From Microglena sp. YARC (taxonomy: Eukaryota; Chlorophyta; Chlorophyceae; Chlamydomonadales; Chlamydomonadaceae): a stretch of 64,000 nt of DNA. The position numbers and the translations under genes are program-made. Location: NCBI GenBank assembly GCA_022414725.1, contig CM039462.1, positions 126,434,018-126,498,017 on the forward strand, written 5' to 3'. The notes under the pieces are model-generated. The model had not been told where the DNA came from and made no database searches. It saw only the letters and a program-made list of their open reading frames with translations. Of this stretch, positions 1 through 9,028 are shown in pieces (the first letter of the stretch is position 1; every line of letters begins with the position of its first letter).

Positions 1-27
1 TTTTAAATGCATCTTGTTTTATCAATA

Positions 28-193
28 AATGGGCGTTCCTGCCTCCCGGCCGATTTTTTTTAATTTCTAATCAGGATTTAGAGCCTCTTGAACGACTCGC
101 TAGCTTGAGACATAAGCACCAAGGAATCACAATTCCTCTCCATACCATGTTTCGCAACCAGTCAAAATCGGCCGGGAGGCAGGAACGCCCATT
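28..193. repeat. 30-bp inverted repeat, with a second copy at 14 kb
   Basis: Positions 28-57 and 164-193 are perfect inverted complements (core GGGCGTTCCTGCCTCCCGG). The stretch 81-193, which includes the right arm, recurs in direct orientation at 13969-14082 with a few substitutions. The paired arms and the distant partial copy suggest a small mobile or recombinogenic repeat. No coding function is seen. Confidence 0.75.
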
Positions 194-194
194 C

Positions 195-268
195 TTTGGC
201 ATCGTTTTCGATTTCGCGTGACCAAAACGTTCACTACCCACCCAACCCCGTGGGTTGCTACACCATTT
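195..268 (-). pseudogene. Fanzor C-terminal relic beside a transposon end
   Basis: Read on the minus strand this encodes GSERFGHAKSKTMPK, nearly identical to GGERFGHTKSKTMPK in the long Fanzor gene at 22879-25257. The DNA at 195-235 also matches about 23167-23205. The fragment sits directly inside a mariner-type terminal repeat (269-327), in the same relative order as in the complete element at 22.76-26.2 kb. I read it as the end of a deleted copy of that element family. The remainder may lie off the left edge or be lost. Confidence 0.6.
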
Positions 269-329
269 GGTTACACCGTAAGGTGTGCCGTACACGAGGC
301 GGTTTCATTTTAGTATTCCGTCGACTGTA
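269..329. mobile_element. Mariner-type terminal inverted repeat, family 1
   Basis: The outer end is the complement of TACAGTCGACGGAATACTAA followed by AATGAAACCGC, with a TA dinucleotide at 328-329. The inner part carries the palindromic sub-terminal motif GTGTACGGCACACCTTACGG in reverse. The same combination is found at 22758-22822, and shorter forms at 13314-13345 and 26178-26236. Confidence 0.75.
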
Positions 330-970
330 GTATCTGAACTCATGGTTTGGGCGACTCGTGATAATTGTTCGGCACATCTAGCGAAATGTTTTTCAATCTT
401 CTTCGCACGGATTGTTGGGCGATTGCCCTTTCGCTGCAGCCGTGCATTTGTATGGATGATGTACCTGTCGAAGACTTCTCCAAACATCTTCATGTTGTTG
501 ACCACAGTTTCCCTAATCAAAGCTTGAAAGCGATACATCGTTGTTTCACGTGCACCCATGACGAAATAATCACATTCGTGTAACATCTTATCTGTGTAGG
601 TGAATGTTATCATCGAATTCGCGCTCGATATGGAACTGGCAAGTGTATTTTTGACTCCAACACAATACCCAGCTTGTAATAGTGACCAACAAGCCTCCTT
701 CAATCGCTCCCGTAGTATTGGTATCAAAGTCTCAAGACTTGCCAAACTCATAATGGAATGGTTAAGAGATTTCGAGCATGATGCCAACCGGACACTGTCT
801 GCAGGACCCAGTGCACATAATACTCCGTGAAACACACTATATTGCAAAGTGTCGATCATTGGACTTTTTCTTCCGTTTGGTCGATATGTCTCTACACTCG
901 GTGGAAGAACAAAATGAATCAACGTCTCCCCATTTTTTTGGCCTGAACAAATGCATTGCACCACCACCAC
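305..970 (-). CDS. Hypothetical protein ending inside a transposon end
   Basis: This 221-codon minus-strand frame is not recognised. An internal Met at about 859 (MIDTLQYSVFHG) is a more natural start than 970, because the first 37 codons look low-quality. The middle is rich in Leu, Cys and Arg and ends in a basic helix-like stretch (RAKKIEKHFARCAEQL). The last residues TTVDGILK and the stop codon come from the mariner terminal repeat at 269-327, so the original 3' end was probably replaced by the insertion. Composition is protein-like and there is no strong competing frame on the other strand. The function is unknown. Confidence 0.55.
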   Translation of the reverse strand: MVVVQCICSGQKNGETLIHFVLPPSVETYRPNGRKSPMIDTLQYSVFHGVLCALGPADSVRLASCSKSLNHSIMSLASLETLIPILRERLKEACWSLLQAGYCVGVKNTLASSISSANSMITFTYTDKMLHECDYFVMGARETTMYRFQALIRETVVNNMKMFGEVFDRYIIHTNARLQRKGNRPTIRAKKIEKHFARCAEQLSRVAQTMSSDTTVDGILK

Positions 971-1453
971 GTGTGTGTACGGGGGGAGAATTCTGGTTCG
1001 TTCGGCGCATTGAATGAGTCGCAGTTGGACAGAGAGAGAGATTCGCGTGTGTAAGGCTGTGTGAGGATGGATGATGCGGCATGCGTCGTGACAATACGAG
1101 TGCGAGTGGGTGCGTGGCCAGCAACATCAACAGCATCACCTCGACATCCGCCGCCGTGCGTGCGTTATCCGATCATGTTTCCTCCGTTCGCCTAACCAAC
1201 TCACAATTAATTTCATTGGACGAGACATGCGACACCCTGCCGATTGCAAGTCATGGACTGAATTGGCTAACACGTTCACTAAACTGTGATATACAGTTTG
1301 ATCTGGTCGTTGACAGTGTTGATCCTATCCGGTATGAAAGGAAAACCCGGAAATTTGTAAATTTAATCTTACTCACTACTATTTTGCTTAATGGGTTTAA
1401 GTAAATCAGGTCAAAAAGCATAAGGCGATGATAATTATAAAAAGAAAAGTAAT
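971..1453. other. Stretch with repeat fragments and no clear gene
   Basis: About 978-1052 is an inverted copy of 43536-43612. About 1055-1170 resembles the dispersed CGACAG/CCGCC/GTGTGTGAGGATGCGGCATG repeat seen at 22212 and 36507. A plus-strand frame at 1081-1404 is open but starts inside that repeat, so I do not call it a gene. Confidence 0.5.
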
Positions 1454-1816
1454 ATGAACGATTGTCGCTTGGTTATTCAGGCATCCACTCACCCCGTGTC
1501 TGATATAGATAGAGTTGTTTCTCGTCAAGACTGCTACATACATGTCGATCTGAACAGGGAGATATGTGAAGACTTCAACGAAATACAAGTTGATTTACCT
1601 TACATGCAAACAACTAGAGAACCAGGGAGATTGCTGGTGTTCAAAGAAAATGATTTCTTGCATGCAATTAATAACATGAGTCAAACGCGTCCACATAGTA
1701 TCAAAACAGCCCTCCGATTTGCTAACTTATTCGGACTACATTCAACTGAGCTGCACTTTCTTAGAATTTGCAGTAAACATAAACTGCACTTGAACAAGTA
1801 TCTATTTACCGATTAA
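1454..1816 (+). CDS. Hypothetical protein, 120 aa
   Basis: An ATG-started frame of 120 codons with balanced, globular-looking composition (acidic N half, basic C end around RICSKHKLHLNKYLF). I recognise no domain. It is not an antisense shadow of another gene and lies between repeat fragments and the ankyrin gene. The A/T-rich codon use resembles the frames near 6.4-8 kb. It may be a fragment of a larger gene, since no motif marks a complete N-terminus. The stretch 1817-2088 that follows holds nothing I can identify. Confidence 0.4.
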   Translation: MNDCRLVIQASTHPVSDIDRVVSRQDCYIHVDLNREICEDFNEIQVDLPYMQTTREPGRLLVFKENDFLHAINNMSQTRPHSIKTALRFANLFGLHSTELHFLRICSKHKLHLNKYLFTD

Positions 1817-2088
1817 TAATCCGGTGATACCAGGAGGCAAAGTAGTACCATTCCCTATTAATCCAATTATCATGTACAACTCCATGACGCAATGGATCAA
1901 CCCCATGCCTGCCTGCCAATCCCTCCCTGCACCAAAGCGGCATGGCCACTTGGTTGAAGTTTTTATCTGCATACCGCAATTATATGTTTCATAATGTCGC
2001 CAGTCAAATTTGCATGGGTGGATAACAAAGGGTTTTTGAGGCCATTAGAAGTCTGATCAAAAAAGACACAGACGTTGGTTGTCTCAAC

Positions 2089-3641
2089 TCAGCTGTACTC
2101 GGTGCCAGCCGCATCTGAATCCATCAGCAGCTTGCAGACATCTGCGTGACCAGCCTTCGCAGCCAGCCGCAAGACCCAGCTGTTGACAGAGTTCGCCCGG
2201 GCCCTGAACTCAATTCCAGCCACCTTCGGATCCATCAGCAGCTTGCAGACATCTGCGTGACCTGCCTTGGCAGCCGCCCACAATGCCCTGCTGTCGAAAG
2301 TGTACGCCCTGGCCCTGAACTCAATTCCAGCCACCACTGGATCCATGAGCAGCTTGCAGAGATCTGCGTGACCTACCTTCGCAGCCAGCCGCAAGGCCCA
2401 GCTGTTGACAGAGTTCGCGCGGGCCCTGAACTCAATTCCAGCCACCGCTGGATCCATCAGCAGCTTGCAGACATCTGCGTGACCTGCCTTGGCAGCCTCA
2501 CGCAAGGCCCTGCTGTCGCTAGAGTTTGCCCTAGCCCTGAACTCAATTCCAGCCACCTCTGATCCATGAGCAGCTTGCAGACATCTGCGTGACCTGCCTT
2601 GGCAGCCTCACGCAAGGCCCTGCTGTCGCTAGAGTTCGCCAGGGCCCTGAACTCAAGTCCAGCCACCGCTGGATCCAGCAGCAGCTTGCAGACATATGCG
2701 TGACCGTCCTTAGCAGCGGCCCACAATGCCCAGCTGTTGCTGGTGTTCGCCAGGGCCCTGAACTCAATTCCAGCCACCGCTGGATCCATCAGCAGCTTGC
2801 ATACATCTGCGTGACCTTCCTTCGCAGCCGCACACAAGGCCCAGCTGTCGCTAGAGTTCGCCCTGGCCCTGAACTCAATTCCAGCCACCTCTGGATCCAT
2901 CAGCATCTTGCAGACATCTGTGTGACCTTCCTTGGCAGCCGCCCACAAGGCACTGCTGGCGGTAGAGTTCGCCCGGGCCCTATACTCAAGTCCAGCCACC
3001 GCTGGATCCATGAGCAGCTTGCAGACATCTGCGTGACCTTCTCTAGCAGCGGCCCACAATGCCAAGCTGTCGCTGGTGTTCGCCCTGGCCCTGAACTCAA
3101 TTCCAGCCACCTCTGGATCCATCAGCAGCTTGCAGACATCTGTGTGACCTGCCTTGGCAGCCGCCCACAAGGCACTGCTGTCGCTAGAGTTCGCCCGGGC
3201 CATGAACTCAAGTCCAGCCACAGCTGGATCCATGAGAAGCTTGCAGACATCTGCGTGACCGGCCTTGGCAGCCACATAGAGAAGCTTGTTTTCATTTTGG
3301 TTCGCCCTCAATTGTACGCCCTTAACCTGTACAAGAGGATTGGACACCAAGCATACTGCTAGAAGGTCGGTGCGCCCCCCTTTCGCCATAATCTCTCCAA
3401 CTCGTTGTGGTGGTTGGATCAGTCCGGTAAGGGGCCATCCAGAAAATCTTTTGCACAGAGTTTTACACACTAATACAATCTTGGGGTTGGAAGAGAATAG
3501 GGCAATACGATCAAGAATGTCATGGGGAAGCGTTAGGATTAACGATGATCGCGTGTGCGAATGCATGTTCAATAAACATGTGTGTACAATGCATGCAAGC
3601 GCACAGGATGGTCTATAGCCTTTTATAAAATCCCAACTCAT
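2089..3641 (-). pseudogene. F-box/ankyrin-repeat protein, one frameshift
   Basis: An N-terminal F-box-like segment (LPHDILDRIALFSSNPKIVL, about residues 39-58, then a Cys/Lys-rich helix) precedes about eleven tandem repeats of the form AAKAGHADVCKLLMDP...ALW. F-box/ankyrin proteins of poxviruses and amoebal or algal giant viruses are thought to bring host targets to SCF ubiquitin ligases; that role is inferred here. The repeat period is 37 residues (111 bp), longer than the canonical 33. Met 26 (3566) is a plausible start. At about 2561 one G is missing from the otherwise constant CTCTGGATCC box, which splits the frame into 2457-3641 and 2089-2556; a one-base error or a real lesion would look the same. 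The near-identical DNA repeats also explain long open antisense frames, which are not genes. Confidence 0.8.
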
Positions 3642-3780
3642 TATTTATTTATACTACCGAGGCCCATGCACCTCCCTTGTGACGCTTGCGCAAGTATTTA
3701 TTCCCCCACTTATTGCAGTTCCTAGACCTCGGTGTTGTCCTCCTGCTCCATCATTTTAGTATGCACATGGCTGGCGGCTT

Positions 3781-4259
3781 CTACCAAGATGCCCGCGCCA
3801 TCCCAATTGCAATGATCCCTACAATACTGACCACCAGGCCGAAACTGGTGCCTATGACTCCGTACTTGAACACCTCTCTAGAAAAAGCCGCCCCCTCATA
3901 GCAACAGCTACCGAAGTGCTGACAGTTCCTTCCCAACACATTGTAATCCGCCCTGCGAGCTGCGAGCGTGCCCTTTTGACCACCTCCAACGGTGAGAAAC
4001 GACACCTCGCATTCACAACCCGTGCAGAGCTGCCAACTACCAGGAACTCTGCCAGAGTAGTCTCGCTGATCAATCGCTTTCCATGGGGCTCTGACCCCGC
4101 ATAGTGGATGACCTTGATGTCTGCTGCAGAGGAATACCCTTCTGGGGGGGCGCTCACAATGCCATCGTGCTCGAACTTGATGCCGATGGGGTTGACGCAA
4201 TCCATATGCAGCCACATGCCAGCCTCGATGCTCGCCATGTTCAACTTCTTAGTACCCAT
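3781..4259 (-). pseudogene. LRAT-like (NlpC/P60 superfamily) protein, frameshifted
   Basis: Starting at the ATG at 4259 (MGTKKLNM), the first frame contains the His motif (FEHDGIVS) of the lecithin:retinol acyltransferase fold. The second frame contains the Cys motif (LGRNCQHFGSCCYEG) followed by a C-terminal hydrophobic helix (GTSFGLVVSIVGIIAIG). The order His box, NCxHF box, membrane anchor is that of LRAT/HRASLS-type proteins, a permuted papain-like fold with acyltransferase or phospholipase activity. The two frames join near 3950, where a single base separates SQLAGR from ADYNVLG. An intact relative lies at 30754-31407. Activity is inferred from the retained His and Cys only. Confidence 0.65.
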
Positions 4260-4512
4260 GGCAGACTTTTTCTGCGAGGGGTGGCAGACGCAAACAGGGG
4301 AAGCTTGATCAACTCGTCTGTGGAGAAGTGTGATGCATGCTCGTGAACACCAATATAAACAAACGAACAGCAAGACTCCTCTCTCACCTCAGTTTGCAAT
4401 GCCCTCACTCAACAATCTGATCCTCCGATGGAGAGGTCGTGCAGAGTGGCAGCAGTACTCAAGGGTCCGGGCCTGGCCTTACCTGGCCTGGCGTGGCGTG
4501 GCCTGGTAAAGA

Positions 4513-4672
4513 TGCTCACGAGTCCGCATCTGAATTCCCCTTCCCCAGTGAGTGTGTCACGCGATATCTCTTTCATACAGCTAGGGACATTTGATTGTGG
4601 GACACCTTTTATTTTGGGGATTTGACCAATTCAAGTTTTGTAACCGATCTTGTCAATACAGATCCAGTAGTA
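4513..4672. repeat. Dispersed repeat plus mariner-like end (TACAGCTAGGG)
   Basis: 4513-4575 belongs to the family beginning GAGTCCGCA.CTGAATTCCC and ending CGCGAT..CTCTTTCATA, also seen at 14896, 30644, 40630, 43215 and 43370. At 4578 TACAGCTAGGGACATTTGA begins a segment that matches 26745-26835, including ACCGATCTTGTCAATACAGA. At 26.8 kb the same DNA codes, on the minus strand, for the middle of a gene (ICIDKIGYKV), so this is a duplicated gene fragment with a shared end. Confidence 0.6.
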
Positions 4673-4844
4673 AACATGTCAGCATATCTGACACGTGTGT
4701 TCGCGCGCCCATGAAAATACGAGTGTAAACGTGGCATTTCTGCCACGTTTTTTCGCGCGCCTCGAAGTCAGCGAAAGCCGCCTTGGTGTGTGTGAGGATG
4801 GATGGACGAACGTGGGGACGGTACGGGTCTGCAAAATCACAGTG

Positions 4845-5128
4845 TGCTGTGACTCGACTCGACAGTTTCCGCCGTGATGCAAGAGGTCGCCATGTGATGT
4901 GATGTGATGTGACTCGACTCGACTCGACAGATGCCGCCGTGATGCGAGAGGTCGGTCTCCATGTGATGTGACTCGACTCGACAGATGCCGCCGTGATGCG
5001 AGAGGTCGGTCGCCATGTGATGTGACTCGACTCGACAGATGCCGCCGTCCTTGATGAGAGTGGTCGGTCGGTCTCCGTTCCTCGAAACACGAGTGTAAAC
5101 GTTGTTGTGGCCTAAGCCCCCCCCCCTC
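4845..5128. repeat. S1 satellite array with linker
   Basis: Tandem units of about 45-55 bp built from CTCGACTCGACAG, a TTCCGCCGTGATG-like box, GCGAGAGGTCG and CCATGTGATGTGA; each unit has small indels. The array ends in AAACACGAGTGTAAACG followed by GTTGTGGCCTAAG and a C-tract, the same linker found after S1 arrays at 20.8 and 30.0 kb. The long minus-strand frames across it reflect the repeat period and are not genes. Confidence 0.85.
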
Positions 5129-5324
5129 ACCTGAATCCTGTGTAGTGCTGGCGGCGGTACAATCGATCGCCGGACATGATAAAAGTCCCGACGATCCCCG
5201 AAACTGCATAATTTCCTTTTGTTTTTCTCTCTTCCTTCGCACACGACCGACCGACATCCATCTTCCTCCTTTCCATGTAAGCAGCATCATTCATCGAGCC
5301 TCGAGTGAAGTCTGTCGTGAAAGA

Positions 5325-5423
5325 CTCGCCTCCTTTCACGATGATTATTGACGCTCTTGTCCTCGAATTTGTCGCGTGAATCCGATGACAAGAGCGTCAA
5401 TAATCATCTTGAAAGGAGGCGAG
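5325..5423. repeat. Long hairpin: 36-bp arms, 27-nt loop
   Basis: Arms 5325-5360 and 5388-5423 are complementary at 35 of 36 positions (outer CTCGCCTCCTTTCACGATGA, inner GACGCTCTTGT), separated by 5361-5387. This is one of the strongest cruciform-capable structures in the window. A short minus-strand frame (5345-5533) runs into it, but I do not recognise it. It could be a fold-back duplication at a break or the tip of a palindromic element. Confidence 0.85.
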
Positions 5424-5565
5424 CCCTTCAGGATTGGAAGGCGTTCGCCTGCTTGATAATACGAGACCGCATGGACTTCAGGTGAGAATCTGTTGGCGTC
5501 ATGGCATCCCATGCATTCCGCAACTGAATCCATCTGGCCCGCTATACCCCCTCAAAACCCAATAG

Positions 5566-5668
5566 GGTGTCAAGCATAAGCCTGCTTGATACACACGGCT
5601 TCTTTTGAGTACCGGACTTTGATGTCGCTAAGGGATATTATGTAACATAATTCCCTTGTCCGATTGTA
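5566..5668. mobile_element. Isolated end of a family 2 mariner element
   Basis: 5634-5666 (TATTATGTAACATAATTCCC then TTGTCCGATTG, TA at 5667-5668) matches the right end of the complete element at 18335-18366. No transposase or Fanzor sequence lies to its left, so this is a solo end. The hairpin motif AAGC.TAAGCCTGCTTGAT at 5568-5592 precedes it. Confidence 0.7.
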
Positions 5669-5680
5669 CAACAAGCAACC

Positions 5681-5890
5681 ATGCAGGAGTCGGAACCATC
5701 CAAGCAAGTGAAGAACTACTACATCGATGTGAAACGCGAAGATGCAATTGCTGGATTGAATCGCCTGTTCGGAGTGTCACGCGAGGACTCAGGTGCACGC
5801 CTGGTGGAGTACATGCCATCCCATGACCAACCAGGTCCCCCGCATGCAAAACACAAATACACAAAAACAAAAAAAATGGCGAAACTTTGA
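5681..5890 (+). pseudogene. N-terminal gene fragment, duplicated at 18.4 kb
   Basis: This 69-codon frame (KNYYIDVKREDAIAGLNRLF then GVSREDSGARLVEYMPSHD) recurs nearly unchanged at 18420-18590. Both copies lie just outside the right end of a family 2 mariner element and lose similarity at the same point, after DQPGPPH, where each runs into unrelated sequence. I see a conserved but truncated coding segment of unknown function that was duplicated together with the transposon end. The internal substitutions keep the frame open, so it was once protein-coding. Confidence 0.5.
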
Positions 5891-6425
5891 CTGGTTCTCT
5901 TTTCACAGAGTGAGTGTGTGGACGAGAAAGAGGCTACAGGTTTCCGCCGTTGCGTTTGCATGTGAACTGTCAAGGATCTCTCGGAAGTACAGTCGGAGAC
6001 GCAATTTGTGAATGCAACGTGAGCGAGCAGTCAACATTGCCAGTCTGCTTATCCAGTTGCCCCATGCAAGCTTGCACGAGTACCGCCTTATCAGATGGAA
6101 CTGTGAGTGTTTCGCCTGGATGTGCAAGACGTGTGAGGAGTGCACACATCATCCGATCAGGTGGATCGCATTCTGCGCGCCATTACAAACAGATCTTTAG
6201 GAAAGGGGATAGATCGTTCATTCGCAGGCAGGCATGATCGCATCAAAATCTTGTGTAGTGTCTTTAACCCGAAAATCTTAATAAAATATTCTTGGGAGGT
6301 TGCAACAGTAGTTGCCTCGTTTGCTTTCCGAAAAATAACTAAACTTCGAAACGCTGTCGATACCAAGCAGAGCCCCCGTATTCATGGAAAAAAATACAGA
6401 GAATGGGTCTAGTTGACGTGGTTTT
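5891..6425. other. No gene identified
   Basis: Short overlapping frames on both strands (for example 5914-6237 on +) have no family resemblance and no consistent reading direction. TACAGTCGGAGACGCAATTT at 5990 resembles a fragment at 8871. Nothing else is supported. Confidence 0.4.
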
Positions 6426-6963
6426 TTAAGTTGCCACGTGGTTTCGCACGATGAAAGGCACGAGCACGTGACTGACCATGTGATTCCTTTTCCTCTGGAG
6501 GTGTTCGCGGTATCGCTCTGCGATCACTCGAACTGCCTTACTGACGCGCAGCCAAGACATGCAAATCTTCTCGAAGAAGACTTCCTGGATTTCTGTATCA
6601 AAGTAAGAGATCGACAGTGTATCGGAGCCAAATAAGTCGATGTTGATGTCCAATCCAGATCGGGTGATGTACATCCTCTCCATTATTCGGTAGATGGTTG
6701 GATTGTCTTCGGACACAAACAGGCTTTCAGCGCAAACAATTTGTGTCTGTTCCTTTGTCCATATACAATATGGAGTCAAAGCATTCAGACATGTCCATTC
6801 CATAGATCTGATTGTCCACGAACTGAGAGAACGCTGGGAAGAAAGCGTCTCCGAATGTGAACAACAAAGCTAATCCGTTGGGAAAGATAATCAGAGACGG
6901 ATCTTGTGATTTGTATGCAGCATTAGCAAGTTGCAACCATATTTTCTCACCGACTGTTGACAT
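6426..6963 (-). pseudogene. Hypothetical protein split by a frameshift
   Basis: Two overlapping minus-strand frames make one plausible protein: 6963-6727 (MSTVGEKIWLQLANAAYKSQ...) and 6803-6426 (...VSEDNPTIYRIMERMYITRS..., ending in a basic helix ERYREHLQRKRN). The switch must lie in 6727-6803. Composition and the helix-rich C end look like a real giant-virus-type protein, but I do not recognise the family. ORFs on the opposite strand (6857-7198) are antisense shadows. The single shift may be a read error. Confidence 0.5.
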
Positions 6964-7186
6964 TATTAGTTATTTAACGTTGTGGATAGAGTTGGGTTGG
7001 TTGTTTTATTGCTTTGCTCAGATGGAAATGGTTTCAATTTTTTATTTTTTAGGTAATGCATACAGTCAAACGCCCCCAGTAGTGTGTCTCATGCTTGATA
7101 TGAACTGTGCGTTATCCACACGAAGAAATCAAAACATAACAAATAATCAACCTAACCACACTTGCCAAGCCATAGATCCCGTAAGT

Positions 7187-7420
7187 GAACCAGAATAACA
7201 CATGAGGGAAATAGCAAAACGTCAATTCTGCTTGAGGAACATCTACTCGTCAGAGACAAATATCTGCGCAGACTGTATCAAGAAACATTTCCTACACTGC
7301 ATTGGTCTGCTGAAGAAGCGGCGATGCTGGTGTGTGGGAAAAAAGCAAGGAACCATTTACCATACTTAAACGAAGCAGGACCGTTTTACAGAAGCCAAAT
7401 TCAATGAATGGCTAAAAAAT
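7187..7420 (+). pseudogene. Open fragment, unrecognised
   Basis: The frame ending TGA near 7409 gives a protein-like stretch (LLVRDKYLRRLYQETFPTLH, then WSAEEAAMLVCGKKARNHLP) without a nearby ATG. In another frame an ATG at 7202 opens a 55-codon Cys-rich peptide (ICADCIKKHFLHCIG). The first reading has better composition. It is preceded by an in-frame stop and cut off before the mariner-like end at 7553, so it is probably a gene remnant. Confidence 0.3.
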
Positions 7421-7552
7421 GCCCCATGTGGACTCAGGAAAGCGCGAACACGAGATGAAGATTGCAGGAGAAATAAGAGGGATTTCAGGAAAGCTATAGT
7501 GAACGTGTACGCATCATGAGCGTGATTTTTTCAAGAAACCTGTCAGCTCGAA

Positions 7553-7583
7553 AGCGGTTTCATTTTAGTATTTCGATGTCTGA
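7553..7583. mobile_element. Degenerate family 1 terminal repeat
   Basis: GCGGTTTCATTTTAGTATTT followed by CGATGTCTG matches the family 1 mariner end seen at 299-329 and 26207-26236 over the inner 20 bases and diverges at the tip. No partner end or transposase is adjacent. Confidence 0.55.
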
Positions 7584-7589
7584 TCGCAC

Positions 7590-8060
7590 ACTCGAGGTTG
7601 GCTTACTCTCGAATCGATGAGAGTGCTCAGTCTAGGTAAGACGAGCAGTTCCTCTGTCAAAAAAACAATATGTTCTTTGTTATTGAAATAAAGAGAAGCT
7701 TTAAGCGGATGTAGGCAAAGAGAGTCAACATCAGACAAAAACAATGGACGTTGTACGCAGAACATTTCAACATCATCGTCTTTCTTCCGCTGAAAATTAT
7801 CTGCATCCGAACAGTAATAGACCGCAAAATACGCTTCAACATCTTAGTCAGGGTAGCGTTATTACCTTCAACACTGCATAGTTTTTTTTCTAGATTCTGC
7901 AAGTTTTTTTTGTATATTTAATATGAGATGATAAGATACTTATAGTCTCGCGTTGAGATTCTGCAATACTATTTCTAGATTCTGCAATATCTTTTCTAAT
8001 TCTACAATTCCCTTGAATATTATCATAGTATAACATAACCATAAGTAAACAATGGTTGAA
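7590..8060 (-). pseudogene. A/T-rich coiled-coil protein remnant
   Basis: Minus-strand pieces in different frames read in order: a repeated helical segment (KDIAESRNSIAESQRE, around 7925-8010), then NLEKKLCSVEGNNATLTKML (7902 on), and, after a shift near 7745-7765, FLSDVDSLCLHPLKASLYFN with NKEHIVFLTEELL. The layout, a heptad-like linker before a small globular C domain, recalls the C halves of KilA-N/Bro-type viral proteins, but no diagnostic motif is seen, so this is a weak suggestion. At least two frame breaks are needed. The base composition is markedly A/T-rich against its neighbours. Confidence 0.35.
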
Positions 8061-9028
8061 ATGGTTGAGAAAAAAATGGTTGAGATACCGAAATAAGAGT
8101 GTATACCCATCTCTGCTTAAATAATAAAATATATAAATGATTCATACGAGGGTTACAACGGGTTTATGGGCGCCCATGTTCTGGTTCTCTTGTTCCAAAG
8201 GGCCTTGTCCTGGGTCTGGTTCCCCTATATTGGCTACTATTATAATATCCTTAAAAAGAGTGTATAGTGTATATGTGTGATGGAGGTCTAAACGATTCCA
8301 AAATGATCCTCTCCCTATTGTCAAGCAGAAGCCTGCTTGAGACAAGCGATGTGTGTGGGTGAGTCATCTGTTGGCGTGGAGCTCCGCTTTGACTGCTTTT
8401 GCAGTGTAAGAAACTTATTCGTAAAAGAGCATCCAACAGTGCATATCGTCGTCGCCGTTTTAACCCAACGGTGTTGAGGATACACGCATGCTAAGTAACC
8501 AATGCCAAAGTTAGTCTTGTGACCATGTGTGAGTAGCCGAAGCTGCTGCTCAAGAGGATGCGTATTCCCATAGCGGTGCTGATACGGTCGATACTTGGCT
8601 TGAACTCTACAGGCAACTGTGCAGAGCCATATAAGGAGTTGGGCACCAGGATGGTGCGCTCCAATGTTGGGTTGACCATTTCACACAACAAATTTGTAGC
8701 CGCCTGAATTTTTCGCTTTTACTGTATCGCACACATGGTCGAAGTCTATTTTGCAGTCCATCCACGCCGTTTATGTCCACTACCTACCATACACTATGCG
8801 AGGGGCAGTGTCTGCGTGAGTGGTAGCACTGCTTCCGCAGGGACATCCAAGGTAATCAATTCGCATACTACAGTCAGAGACAGAATTTATGGGACACCTT
8901 ACCGGTTGACCCTTGAACCAATTGATTGGGTAGGTCAGCTAAAGGTTTTTGTATAAAGTCCCAATCCTTCGTGTCCTTCATCCGTATTTCAGCATTTAAG
9001 CTGGCCAGAGGATAACAATTGTAAGCTG
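8061..9028. other. No clear gene; one hairpin motif
   Basis: The hairpin TCAAGCAGAAGCCTGCTTGA lies at 8320-8339. Short frames (8491-8691 on -, 8735-8956 on +) have no recognisable features. A fragment at 8871-8905 (ACAGTCAGAGACAGAATTTA then GGGACACC) resembles ends of dispersed repeats. Confidence 0.4.

Noticed and set aside
2146..3362. Long plus-strand frames opposite the ankyrin gene
   Set aside because: They are antisense translations of a 111-bp repeat, which stays open by periodicity; no protein-like composition.
5345..5533. Small minus-strand gene at the hairpin
   Set aside because: Its C-terminal third is encoded by the hairpin arm and no family is recognised.
6857..7198. Plus-strand gene antisense to 6426-6963
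   Set aside because: Overlaps the better minus-strand frame and ends in low-complexity Asn/Gln/Thr sequence.
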